Shown piece by piece: positions 54,811-63,469 of a stretch of DNA of 64,000 nt. The stretch lies in the NCBI RefSeq assembly GCF_006569185.2, contig NZ_VIGC02000028.1, positions 1 to 64,000 of the forward strand, written 5' to 3'. Source of the DNA: Litorilinea aerophila. Lineage in GTDB: Bacteria > Chloroflexota > Anaerolineae > Caldilineales > Caldilineaceae. The notes beneath the pieces are model-generated. The model was not told the DNA's origin, searched no databases, and saw nothing but the letters and a program-made list of their open reading frames with translations. The position numbers were made by a program, and so were the translations under genes. Every line of letters starts with the position of its first letter. The stretch's first letter is position 1.

Positions 54811-56673
54811 ATGTCCTACGATTTTGCCCGTTATCTGAACATTCGTAGCGCCATCAATCCTGTGCTGTCCCCGGACGGACAGCGGGTTGCCTTCCTCAGC
54901 GACATCACCGGGATCTTTCAGGCCTGGAGCGTGGGCATCCAGGGGGAAGGGGTGGCCCGATGGCCTCGCCAACTCACCTTCTTCAGCGACAAGATTTGGG
55001 AGATCCACGGCACGCCGGCGGCCGACCATCTGCTGGCCGTGGGCGATGTAGCCGGCAACGAGCGGCAACAGTTTTACCTGATCACCAACTACGGCGCCGG
55101 CGAGGGCGGGCGGGAAGGCCACCACGTGATCCGCCTGACCCAGGACGATCAGGCCATCCACACCTTTGGCGCCTGGAGCCAGGATGGCCGACGTCTGGTC
55201 TACACCAGCAACGCCCGCAACCAGGTGGATTTCGACCTCTACCTGCTGGACCTGGAGAGCGGCACAGCCCGCTGCCTGCGGGAGTGGGCGGGGCGACGGA
55301 GTGTGGTGGCCTGGGGCCGCGGCGACCGCGCCATCCTCAGCGTAGACACGGTGGCCACCGAGCAGATCGAGCTCTACCTGCTGGATCTGGAGAGCGGCCA
55401 GGAGCGGCACCTGGCCGCCGGGCAGCCCCATGCCCGCTACAGCGAAATCCGCTGGGTGCAGGACCAGGTCTACCTGCTCAGCGACCGGCTCCATGACCGG
55501 GGCGCCCTCTGCCGCCTGGATCTGGCCAGCGGCGAACTGGAGCCCCTGCTCTTCGCCGAGGAGCTGGACGCCGCGGCGGCGCCCCATCGGGGGGAGTTGG
55601 AGCTGCTCGCGGTGGCGCCCCAGGGGGATCAGGCGGCGCTCACCTACAACGGCGACGGGTACAGCCACCTCTTCCTGGTGGATCTGGTCAACCGCCGCTG
55701 GCGCCGGGTGGAGTCCCTGCCCTTGGGCGTGATCGGCCACCTCCAGTTCAGCCGGGACGGCCGCCGGCTCATCCTGGACCTGCAGAGCCCGGTGCAGCCG
55801 CCGGATATCTGGCTGCTGGAGCTGGAGACGGTGGAGGCGCGCCAGCTCACCTTCAGCAACCTGGCCGGCCTGGACCCGGCTACCTTCGTGGCGCCGGAGC
55901 TGATCCGCTACCCCACCTTCGACGGACGCTCCATCCCCGCCTTCTTCTACCGGCCCCGCCAGTCACCGCCATCCCAGGGCTATCCCTGCATCCTCTACGT
56001 CCATGGCGGCCCGGCGGGCCAGCAGCGGCCCGACTTCGATGTGCGCTTCCAGTATTTCCTGCACCGGGGCTACGCCCTGCTGGTGCCCAACGTGCGGGGG
56101 AGCACCGGCTATGGCCGCCACTACATGATGCTGGACGATGTGGAGCGCCGCCTGGACAGCGTGGCGGACCTGAAGCACGCGGTGGCCTGGCTTCACCAGC
56201 AGCCCCTCATCGATTCCCGACGAATTGCCATCTACGGGCGCAGCTACGGCGGCTACATGGTCCTGGCTGCCCTGACCGAGTATCCGGAGCTCTTCGCGGC
56301 CGGCATCGACGTGGTGGGGATCGCCAACTGGGTCACCTTCCTGGAGCGTACCAGCCCCTGGCGGCGGGCCCACCGGGAGCGGGAGTACGGCAGCCTGGCC
56401 GAGCACCGGGCGTTCCTGGAGCGGATTTCACCCATCCACAAGGCCGACCGCATCCGTGCGCCCCTGTTGGTGCTGGCCGGCGACAACGACCCCCGGGTGC
56501 CCCTGTTCGAGTCCGAACAGATCGTGGCCCGGGTGCGGGAAGCGGGGGGCACAGTAGAGTTCGTCCACTACCCGGACGAGGGGCACAAGTTCAGCAAGCT
56601 GGCCAACCGCATCGACAGCTTCACCCGCATGGCCGATTTCCTGGACTGGCATCTGGGCGGGGAGGCGGGCTGA
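54811..56673 (+). CDS. S9 family serine peptidase (acylaminoacyl-peptidase-like)
   Basis: The 620-residue protein has an N-terminal beta-propeller (about 1-355) made of repeats with VLSPDGQRVAFLSD and WSQDGRRLVYTSN, then an alpha/beta hydrolase domain. The catalytic triad is Ser478 (GRSYGGYM), Asp560 (GDNDPRVP) and His592 (EGHKF). HGGPAGQQRPDFD is the oxyanion-hole region. There is no signal peptide. Such enzymes remove acylated residues or dipeptides from short peptides. AAAGG lies eight bases before the ATG. Confidence 0.92.
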   Translation: MSYDFARYLNIRSAINPVLSPDGQRVAFLSDITGIFQAWSVGIQGEGVARWPRQLTFFSDKIWEIHGTPAADHLLAVGDVAGNERQQFYLITNYGAGEGGREGHHVIRLTQDDQAIHTFGAWSQDGRRLVYTSNARNQVDFDLYLLDLESGTARCLREWAGRRSVVAWGRGDRAILSVDTVATEQIELYLLDLESGQERHLAAGQPHARYSEIRWVQDQVYLLSDRLHDRGALCRLDLASGELEPLLFAEELDAAAAPHRGELELLAVAPQGDQAALTYNGDGYSHLFLVDLVNRRWRRVESLPLGVIGHLQFSRDGRRLILDLQSPVQPPDIWLLELETVEARQLTFSNLAGLDPATFVAPELIRYPTFDGRSIPAFFYRPRQSPPSQGYPCILYVHGGPAGQQRPDFDVRFQYFLHRGYALLVPNVRGSTGYGRHYMMLDDVERRLDSVADLKHAVAWLHQQPLIDSRRIAIYGRSYGGYMVLAALTEYPELFAAGIDVVGIANWVTFLERTSPWRRAHREREYGSLAEHRAFLERISPIHKADRIRAPLLVLAGDNDPRVPLFESEQIVARVREAGGTVEFVHYPDEGHKFSKLANRIDSFTRMADFLDWHLGGEAG

Positions 56674-56779
56674 GCGCTGGCCCGTTTGCACGGCTTTTTC
56701 AGGCATGCTACACTGACCACCCATCCAGCCCAGGATGGCGTAACCCTGCCCCTATCATCGTTGGAGATGACATCGAGCC

Positions 56780-57967
56780 ATGCAAGAGGTGACCTGTTTC
56801 CGCTGTGGCCATGTGGCGTATGTGACGCCGGACGCATCCAACTGTCCCTCCTGTGGCCAGGACCTCCAGCAGTTGATCCCGCCGGAATTTGTGTCGGGCT
56901 ACTTCTATGAGCGGGCCAGCCACATCGCAACCGGCGGCAACTGGCAGGCCGCCCTGGCCGAGGTGGAGCGCGGCCTGGTCCTGGTGGACAGCGCAGAGCT
57001 GCGGCTTCTGGCGGCCATCCTGGCCAAGCGGCTGGGGCGTTTTGAGCAGATGCGCCGCCATGTGGCCGCCATCCCGGTGGATGACTCCCTGCGCCCCGAA
57101 GCGGAGTGGCTCATCCGCTCCCACCAGGAGGAGCAGCGATTGCGCCGGGCCGGCGCCAGGCGGGTCCGGCCGGGGAGCCGTGGGCGGAGCTCTTCGCCGG
57201 CTACGGCCTCTTCTGCCTTCGTGGAGCGGGCCTTCCTGGCCGACCAGGGGGCGGATGCCCGGCGGGCCGAAAAGGGCCAAACCGTCTTCGGCCTGGCCAC
57301 ATGGACGGCGGTGGGCCTGGCTTTTCTGTTGGTGGCGGCCATCGGCGTGGGAGTCTCCTGGTGGGGGAGGGCGCTGCCGTCCCAGGACGTCACATCTGCG
57401 TCGGCCACGGCCACCGGGCCGGAGCCTGGCCTGGGCCAGGAGGCGGAGGGCGGGACCACGCCCACTCCGGAGGGCCAGCCCACTCCTGTGCTCACCCCAA
57501 TCCCCAGCGCGACCATCCCGGGTGACCTGGTTCTCAGCCCCACCGCGTCACCGGCGCTGGCAGATGCCGGCACGGGCGGGAACGTATTGAGCCTGGCAGG
57601 CTTTGATCTGGAGCGTCTGCTGCGAGAAGCGGGCCACGAGGAGTTGCTTGGGCTGGGGATCCAGGCCCAGGTGCAGGGAAACCGGGTGATCCTCCAGGGG
57701 ATTGTCCACCTGGATGCCCAGCGTCGGCTGCTGAAGGAGTTGTTGGAAGCGGTGCCCGGCGTGGCTGAGGTGAGCACCGTCAACCTGCTGCTTCGCCCCC
57801 TGCCCACCTACACGGTGCAGGCCGGCGATACCCTCTGGAGCATTGCGTACGACATCTACGGGGATCCAACGCGCAAGGACGACCTGTACGCGCAGAATCG
57901 AGACATCCTGCGCTCGCCCGATGCCCTGGACGTGGGGATGGTCCTGAAGGTGCCGCCCCTGGAGTAG
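56780..57967 (+). CDS. Zinc-ribbon, BON and LysM domain membrane protein
   Basis: The 395-residue protein begins with a zinc ribbon (Cys6, Cys9, Cys22, Cys25), a TPR-like helical part (about 35-130), a basic linker, one membrane helix (about 172-195), a Thr/Pro-rich extracytoplasmic linker, a BON-like domain (about 268-330, LGLGIQAQVQGNRVILQGIVHLDAQRRLLKELLEAVPGVAEVSTVN) and a LysM domain (335-395, YTVQAGDTLWSIAYDIYGDP) that should bind peptidoglycan or chitin-like glycan. So the zinc ribbon is cytoplasmic and the LysM is outside. Function unknown. It converges on dnaN. Confidence 0.8.
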   Translation: MQEVTCFRCGHVAYVTPDASNCPSCGQDLQQLIPPEFVSGYFYERASHIATGGNWQAALAEVERGLVLVDSAELRLLAAILAKRLGRFEQMRRHVAAIPVDDSLRPEAEWLIRSHQEEQRLRRAGARRVRPGSRGRSSSPATASSAFVERAFLADQGADARRAEKGQTVFGLATWTAVGLAFLLVAAIGVGVSWWGRALPSQDVTSASATATGPEPGLGQEAEGGTTPTPEGQPTPVLTPIPSATIPGDLVLSPTASPALADAGTGGNVLSLAGFDLERLLREAGHEELLGLGIQAQVQGNRVILQGIVHLDAQRRLLKELLEAVPGVAEVSTVNLLLRPLPTYTVQAGDTLWSIAYDIYGDPTRKDDLYAQNRDILRSPDALDVGMVLKVPPLE

Positions 57968-58032
57968 GGGGTTGCCTTGACGACCGGCGGGCGCACCCCG
58001 GGGGCAGCTCCCAGTACAGTTTACCGGCGCAG

Positions 58033-59277
58033 CTACCTGGGGGGATGCATGGGCATGACTACGTGGAGGAATTCTTCCTCGCCCATGCCCAGGGGGCGAA
58101 TGGTGCCCGGCCGGGTGCTTTGGGTGGTCTCCAGCACCACCTGGGGCTGGTCGATCTGGCTGAGGACGTCGATCAGGAAGCGGGCATCGAAGGCGATTTC
58201 CAGCTCCTCCCCTTCCACCAGGGCATCGATTTCGTTGACGCTGTCTCCCATTTCCGCGCTGGTAGCCGTCAGCCGGAGCTGTCCCCCCTCCTGACCGCCC
58301 GGCCCGGGCGTGACGCCCAGGCGCACGATGTTGGCGTTGTCCCGGGCGAAGAGGTAGGCCACCCGCACGGCCTTGAGGAACTGGGCGGTGTCCACCACGG
58401 TTCGGGTGTTGTAGCTTTTGGGGATGATGGCCCGGTAGTCCGGGAAGCGGGCATCGATGAGCTGGCTGATGAGTTCCACCTGCTGGAAGCTGCCCCGGCT
58501 TTCACTTTTGCCCCGAAGCTTGAAGAGGATCTGGTTGCGGGCCTGGGTGACCAGCACCTGGACCGGCTGTTCTTCGTCTGCGTCGGCGCTGATGCGGGCC
58601 AGTTCGCCCAGGCTCCGGGCCGGCACGATCACCTTGATGGGCTCCCGCTGGGCGCCCTCTGGCTGCGTCCCGGCTAGGAGAACGCTGCGGATGCTGAGCC
58701 GGTAGCCATCGGTGGCGGCCATGGTGAGGCGGGTGCCGTCGGCCTCCGGCACGAAGTTGACCTCCACGCCGGTCAGGGTGGGGCGGCTTTCATCGGTAGA
58801 GGCGGCAAAGATCACCTGGTCGATCATCTTGCGCAGGCCAGGGGCAGCCAGCTCGATGCGCACACCCTCCAGTGTCTCCACCTGGGAGGAGGCATCCCCC
58901 TGGGGGTCGTCCGCGGTGGGCAGGATGGGAAAGTCGGCGGCATCGATGCCTTTCATGTTGGCATCGTAGCGGGCGCAGTGGAGGTGCAGGGTTTGGGTGC
59001 GCACCGACAGCTCCATGTCGATGCGTTCCGGGGGGAGGCTGTTGACGAATTCGCTGAGCAGGCGGGCCGGCACGGTGATGGCGCCTTCATCTTCCACCTT
59101 GGCGCCGATCCAGCAGTTGATGCCGATTTCCAGATTGGTCGCGGCCAGCCGGAGCTGGTTGTTCCGGGCTTCCAGGAGAATGTTGCCCAGAACGGGCAAG
59201 GTGCTTCGGGTTGAGACGGCCCGGCTGACGATGGAGAGTCCTTTGGCCAGATTTTCTTGAAGACAGCTTACCCGCAC
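58033..59277 (-). CDS. dnaN: DNA polymerase III beta subunit (sliding clamp)
   Basis: The 414-residue protein starts with MRVSCLQENLAKGLSIVSRAVSTRSTLPVLGNILLEA and carries three clamp domains, ending in EEFLHVVMPMHPPR, where the C-terminal Met-Pro-Met-(R) tail is typical. The ring holds DNA polymerase III on DNA. It is somewhat longer than the common 366-380 residues owing to small insertions (for example near residue 120). The start is a GTG at 59277 with AGGAGG six bases upstream. dnaA is not next to it in this window, so the usual origin cluster may be split. Confidence 0.95.
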   Translation of the reverse strand: MRVSCLQENLAKGLSIVSRAVSTRSTLPVLGNILLEARNNQLRLAATNLEIGINCWIGAKVEDEGAITVPARLLSEFVNSLPPERIDMELSVRTQTLHLHCARYDANMKGIDAADFPILPTADDPQGDASSQVETLEGVRIELAAPGLRKMIDQVIFAASTDESRPTLTGVEVNFVPEADGTRLTMAATDGYRLSIRSVLLAGTQPEGAQREPIKVIVPARSLGELARISADADEEQPVQVLVTQARNQILFKLRGKSESRGSFQQVELISQLIDARFPDYRAIIPKSYNTRTVVDTAQFLKAVRVAYLFARDNANIVRLGVTPGPGGQEGGQLRLTATSAEMGDSVNEIDALVEGEELEIAFDARFLIDVLSQIDQPQVVLETTQSTRPGTIRPLGMGEEEFLHVVMPMHPPR

Positions 59278-59871
59278 TGGGTCCTCCTGCTAGCTGCTTG
59301 GCGTTCCTGGGTTGAAAGTGGATAGCACTGATATGGCTGATATTGTTATGGACGTTTGCCAGGTTGGTACTGCATATCAGGGCATGTCAGGTGAGCGAGA
59401 TAATGTCGGCCCAAAGTATATCATATCCTTCTGTAATTGCGAATTGTTTTCCCAAGAAAGGGCGTAGTTCACAATCGTCGGGGATCGCCCATCGGACGCC
59501 GCCGTGTTGAACTTTACGCATTTTAAAGTACGGATTTGCCAATTCCTTTAGAATCGCGGTATACATGGCTTTACTGCAAAAAGGTCCAATTAGGACGCTG
59601 ACCCAACATCAAACTTCTAATATAGCCCTTCAGGAGCTTGCCACAAAGGCGCATCGCCCCGAAACGCCCTTATCACCGCTTTGCCGCCTGATGACAACTC
59701 TGCCTTGCACCCCTATTGGCTTTCTCCTCACGCAGCAGGCATGCATTGAGCAACCCCTGCCCCTGGAAGGTGGAGGATGGGGCGGATGCAACCACATTTG
59801 TCTGGCCGGGTAGGTGAATCAGCCCTGTATATGAGTCTGCCCTGTTCGAGATGAGAAAGGAGAAAACGGAC
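59278..59871. other. Divergent gap between dnaN and the Liv operon
   Basis: This 594-base gap is less GC-rich than the rest. It holds possible promoter sequence for dnaN (AT-rich TATGATATACT on the minus strand near 59415), a partial family B repeat (59571-59609), and a possible promoter for the Liv operon (TTGCCA at 59536, TATACA at 59560, 18 bases apart). A single degenerate DnaA-box-like GTGGATAG lies at about 59320; that is too little to call an origin. Confidence 0.5.
59571..59609 (+). repeat. Family B dispersed element, partial copy
   Basis: TTACTGCAAAAAGGTCCAAT followed by TAGGACGCTGACCCA matches the first third of the 112 bp elements; the rest diverges. The terminal CTGCAAAAAGG is closer to a perfect complement of CCTTTTTGCAG than in the full copies. 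Confidence 0.6.
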
Positions 59872-61032
59872 ATGTCTAAGCGACTGTGGAGCTTCCTGGT
59901 GCTCGTGGTTTGGGTGTTGGCGGCGTGTGTCCAGCCTATCCAGCCCACGATTAAAATCGGTATCAACGCGCCACTGACGGGCGATATCCCCAAGGTGGGG
60001 GAGGGCACTAAGTTCGCTGCCGAGCTATGGCTGGAAGAGATCGGCGGCGCCATCACAGTGGGCGGCCAGGAGTATCAGGTTGAATTAGTCATCGAGGACA
60101 ACGAGTCCAAGGGGGAATCAGCTGCGGCCGTCAACACCAAGCTCATCACCCAGGATGAGGTGCTGGTGATCGTTGGCCCACAGGCCTCTAAGCAGGCCGT
60201 GCCGGCCGGCGGTGTGGCCAATGACCTTGAGACACCCATGATCAGCCCGTGGTCGACCAACCCCAATACCACCCTGAATCGGCCATGGGTGTTCCGCACA
60301 CCGTTCCTGGATCCCTTCCAGGGTCCGGTGGTGGCCAACTTTGTTACCGAGGAGTTCGGCTTTACCAAGGCTGGGGTCCTGTATGACATCGCCAGCGACT
60401 ACCCCAAGGGCCTGGCCGAGTTCTTCAAGTCGGCCTGGGAGGAGCTGCACGGAGAGGGTTCGGTGGTGTCCTTTGAGAGCTTCACCACCGGCGATACAGA
60501 CTTCAGCGCCCAGTTGACCAAGATCGCGGAGGCCGGCGCAGAGTTCATTTTCGCGCCCCAGTACTACAACGAGGTGCCGCTCATCGTACAACAAGCCCAC
60601 GAACTGGGCTTTACCGGCCCCATTGTGGGTTCGGATAGCTGGGGCTCGGCCGAATTGGTGAACCTCTGTGGCGAGGATTGCTACGGCGCATTCTTCAGCA
60701 CCCATTACGCTGCCGAAGGTGCCACGGGCGCCACCAAGGAATTCATCGACAAGTACAATGCCAAGTACGGCTATGTGCCCGATGACGTCGCCGCCCTGAC
60801 CTGGGATTCACTCAACATTGTCAAGACGGCTATTGAGGATTGTGGCCAGATCACCGGCGACATCAAGGCCGATCGCAAATGCGTGCGTGATGCCATGGCG
60901 AACCTGAAGCAGTTCCCAGGTATCACCGGTAATATGACCTTCACGGAGGATGGCGATCCCATCAAGTGTGCGGTGATCGTACGCATCAGCGAAGAGGGTA
61001 AGTTCACCTTCTACAAGCAGATCTGCCCGTAA
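59872..61032 (+). CDS. Branched-chain amino-acid-type ABC transporter substrate-binding lipoprotein
   Basis: The 386-residue protein has a lipoprotein signal peptide (lipobox VLAAC, residues 15-19) and a periplasmic-binding fold of the Leu/Ile/Val type, starting IKIGINAPLTGDIPKVGEGTKFAAELWLEEIGG. ELVIEDNESKGESAAAVNTKLITQDEVLVIVGP and PMISPWSTNPNTTLN line the ligand cleft. The ligand may be a branched amino acid, another amino acid or an amide; it cannot be read. AAAGGAG lies before the ATG at 59872. A 12 bp stem-loop separates it from the permease gene. Confidence 0.88.
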   Translation: MSKRLWSFLVLVVWVLAACVQPIQPTIKIGINAPLTGDIPKVGEGTKFAAELWLEEIGGAITVGGQEYQVELVIEDNESKGESAAAVNTKLITQDEVLVIVGPQASKQAVPAGGVANDLETPMISPWSTNPNTTLNRPWVFRTPFLDPFQGPVVANFVTEEFGFTKAGVLYDIASDYPKGLAEFFKSAWEELHGEGSVVSFESFTTGDTDFSAQLTKIAEAGAEFIFAPQYYNEVPLIVQQAHELGFTGPIVGSDSWGSAELVNLCGEDCYGAFFSTHYAAEGATGATKEFIDKYNAKYGYVPDDVAALTWDSLNIVKTAIEDCGQITGDIKADRKCVRDAMANLKQFPGITGNMTFTEDGDPIKCAVIVRISEEGKFTFYKQICP

Positions 61033-61045
61033 CGGTCGGCACTTG

Positions 61046-61078
61046 GGGATGGACTGCGGAAGCCTGGCAGTCCATCCC
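61046..61078 (+). terminator. Stem-loop between the binding protein and permease genes
   Basis: GGGATGGACTGC and GCAGTCCATCCC are exact complements around a 9-base loop, with a weak TTTG end. It probably reduces expression of the downstream permease and ATPase relative to the binding protein. Confidence 0.7.
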
Positions 61079-61166
61079 TTTGTCGTGGTTGTCATGGTCA
61101 CCGGATTCAGGGGGCGGGGAGACAGCACCATCCCGCCCTTTCGGAAGTAGCCGGAGGGGATTTACC

Positions 61167-62102
61167 ATGCAGTTTTTTTTACAAAACGTCATTAATGCCC
61201 TGCAGTGGGGCAGCATCTACTCCCTGATTGCCATCGGCTACTCGATGGTCTATGGCGTGCTGATGCTGTTCAATTTCGCCCATGGCGATGTGTTCATGGT
61301 CGGCGCCTATATTGGCTTTTTCGTCTCCACCGGCCTGCTGGCACTCGACATTGGCGGTCTGATCGGCCTGCCGGTAGGGGTAGAGATGGGCCTGATCCTG
61401 GTTCTCACCTTGATCCTGGCCATGATTCTGAACAGCTTCGTGGGCATGGCGGTAGAGCGCATCGGCTACCGGCCGCTGCGGGATGCGCCGCGCGCCTCGG
61501 CCGCTATCACCGGCCTGATGATCGGCATCATCCTGGAGACGGGTAACCTGGCTCTGTTGGGGCCGCAGCGGCGCTCATTTCCGGAGCTGATCCAGACCGC
61601 CACTTTCCAGTTCATGGGCGTGAGCGTGACCAATAAGAAGATCCTCATCGTCGTGGTCTCGTTGCTGCTCACGTTGGCGCTGCACCAATTCGTCCGCCGT
61701 AGCAAGTGGGGAATGGCGATGCGTGCCATGGCCTACGATTACGTGGTCGTCCCTTTGATGGGCATCTCGGCCAACACCATCGCTTTGATGACCTTCGCCC
61801 TGGGGTCCGCATTGGCGGCAGCGGCAGGGATTCTCTATGGCGTGGCCTATCCGGTGCTGGATCCCAACATGGGCATCTTGTTCGGCTGGAAGGCTTTTGT
61901 GGCAGCCATCCTCGGCGGGCGCGGATCGATCCTGGGTGCAAGCCTGGCAGGCTTCCTGTTGGGTTTCATCGAGATCTTCGTCACCACCATCTTTCCCTCC
62001 ACCATGCGAAACCTGATCGCCTTTGGGATCATCTTGATCATCCTGACCTTCCGCCCCCACGGCTTCTTCGGTGAGCCGTATAGCGCCCAATTGCGGCTGT
62101 AG
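61167..62102 (+). CDS. Branched-chain amino-acid-type ABC permease (LivH family)
   Basis: The 311-residue permease has about eight membrane helices and the LivH sequence ALQWGSIYSLIAIGYSMVYGVLMLFNFAHGDVFMVGAYIGFF, the cytoplasmic coupling segment RSKWGMAMRAMAYDYVVVPLMGI, and a C-terminal end with GRGSILGASLAGFLLGFIEIF. It forms the channel with the LivM-type protein. GGAGGGG lies six bases before the ATG. Confidence 0.92.
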   Translation: MQFFLQNVINALQWGSIYSLIAIGYSMVYGVLMLFNFAHGDVFMVGAYIGFFVSTGLLALDIGGLIGLPVGVEMGLILVLTLILAMILNSFVGMAVERIGYRPLRDAPRASAAITGLMIGIILETGNLALLGPQRRSFPELIQTATFQFMGVSVTNKKILIVVVSLLLTLALHQFVRRSKWGMAMRAMAYDYVVVPLMGISANTIALMTFALGSALAAAAGILYGVAYPVLDPNMGILFGWKAFVAAILGGRGSILGASLAGFLLGFIEIFVTTIFPSTMRNLIAFGIILIILTFRPHGFFGEPYSAQLRL

Positions 62103-62137
62103 CGTCAACGGTCAAGCTAACAAGAAAGGGAATCGCA

Positions 62138-63469
62138 ATGGATGTGACCCCTGGTTCGTTACCCAACAGGTGGCGGCGCATCCGCCAGAGGCTGGGGCGC
62201 TTCTGGGCACCCTATCGTTCGGTGCCCATGCTGGGCTGGTTGGTTGCCGCTTTGGTGGCCGTGCTTTTGGAGCAATCCCTGGGGCTCCCGCTGGCCCGTG
62301 GTTTGGGCCTGGTCAGAATCCCGGCGCTTTTCGGGGTGGCGATCATTCTGGATGCGCCCATCTTATTTCCCGCCGTCCTGGCTTATGTGCTGCTGATCTA
62401 CCTCATCCCCATCGCCCTGGTGGCACGCTACACGGCGCCGTTGGCCAACCGCATGGCACGCTGGTTGACCTCTTACCCCATGGTGGTCGGCGCTCTCGTG
62501 CACCTGCTGATCCTCTATGGCGTGCTCCATATCTGGACGGGCGTCAGCGACTATCGCCTGCTGGTCGCGCGTTTCACAATGATCGCCATCATCGCCACCT
62601 TAAGTCTGAATGTGGTCAACGGCTACATGGGCGAGTTTTCCTGCTCTCATCCGGGTTTCATGGCACTGGGGGCTTACACGGCCTCGGTCTTTAACATCCT
62701 CCTGTTTGTCTCCGACAACCGCTTCGGCGAGGCACTGCTTCCCCCTGTGCTCGGACCCTTCCTATTTCCTTTCTCGCTCATTCTGGGCGGGCTGGTGGCC
62801 GCCGCAGGTGCACTGCTGGTGGCGATTCCATCCTTCCGTACCCGCGGCGATTACCTGGCCATCATCTCTCTGGCCTTCATGTTCATCGTGAAGAGCCTGT
62901 TCGAGAACCTGGAAGTTGTGGGGGGTGCCCGGGGACTCAGCAACCAGCCCAACTACTCGACCCTGCCGGTTGTCTTTGTTTGGACAGTGCTTTCCATCTG
63001 GATCATCAATAACTTCGTCCGTTCGACGGTCGGCAAGGCCCTGAACGCGGTGCGGGATGGCGAGCTGGCGGCCAGCGCCATGACCGTCGACACCCGCAAG
63101 ACCAAAATGACGGCCTTTCTCTTTGCTGCCTTCTGGGCCGGCGTCTCCGGCGGCCTCTTTGCGCATGTCATCCGCTATATCAATCCCGACACCTTTGGCA
63201 TCCGCAAGCTGGCGGAAGTGTTGGCGATGGTCTACCTCGGCGGATTGAATTCGGTGGTCGGCTCGATGGTTGGCGCCGTCGGCCTGAGCCTCATTAGTGA
63301 GGCATTGCGGCCGCTCGAGATCTACAAGTGGATCATCATTCCCATCATCCTGATCCTGACCATGATCTTCCGCCCTTCTGGGATGGTGGCATTCCGGGAG
63401 TTCGACGTCGGGGCGATTCTCCAGCCAAAGGACGAGCCTGAAAAGGACGTGGATTATGCCGCTGCTTGA
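62138..63469 (+). CDS. Branched-chain amino-acid-type ABC permease (LivM family)
   Basis: The 443-residue permease has an extra N-terminal region with three to four hydrophobic segments before the usual LivM core (LNVVNGYMGEFSCSHPGFMALGAYTASVF). The coupling segment GKALNAVRDGELAASAMTVDTRKTKMTAF and the end YLGGLNSVVGSMVGAVGLSLISEALRPLE are typical. AAAGGGAA precedes the ATG. Its 3' end overlaps the ATPase gene by 14 bases. Confidence 0.92.
   Translation: MDVTPGSLPNRWRRIRQRLGRFWAPYRSVPMLGWLVAALVAVLLEQSLGLPLARGLGLVRIPALFGVAIILDAPILFPAVLAYVLLIYLIPIALVARYTAPLANRMARWLTSYPMVVGALVHLLILYGVLHIWTGVSDYRLLVARFTMIAIIATLSLNVVNGYMGEFSCSHPGFMALGAYTASVFNILLFVSDNRFGEALLPPVLGPFLFPFSLILGGLVAAAGALLVAIPSFRTRGDYLAIISLAFMFIVKSLFENLEVVGGARGLSNQPNYSTLPVVFVWTVLSIWIINNFVRSTVGKALNAVRDGELAASAMTVDTRKTKMTAFLFAAFWAGVSGGLFAHVIRYINPDTFGIRKLAEVLAMVYLGGLNSVVGSMVGAVGLSLISEALRPLEIYKWIIIPIILILTMIFRPSGMVAFREFDVGAILQPKDEPEKDVDYAAA

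Noticed and set aside
52762-55740. About 1,000-codon open frame on the minus strand across the ABC-F and S9 peptidase genes
   Set aside because: Its composition (Gln, His, Val, Gly repeats) is that of antisense GC-rich DNA; the plus-strand genes have full catalytic motifs.
59278-59871. Replication origin next to dnaN
   Set aside because: There is only one weak DnaA-box-like site, no dnaA gene and no AT-rich repeat cluster.
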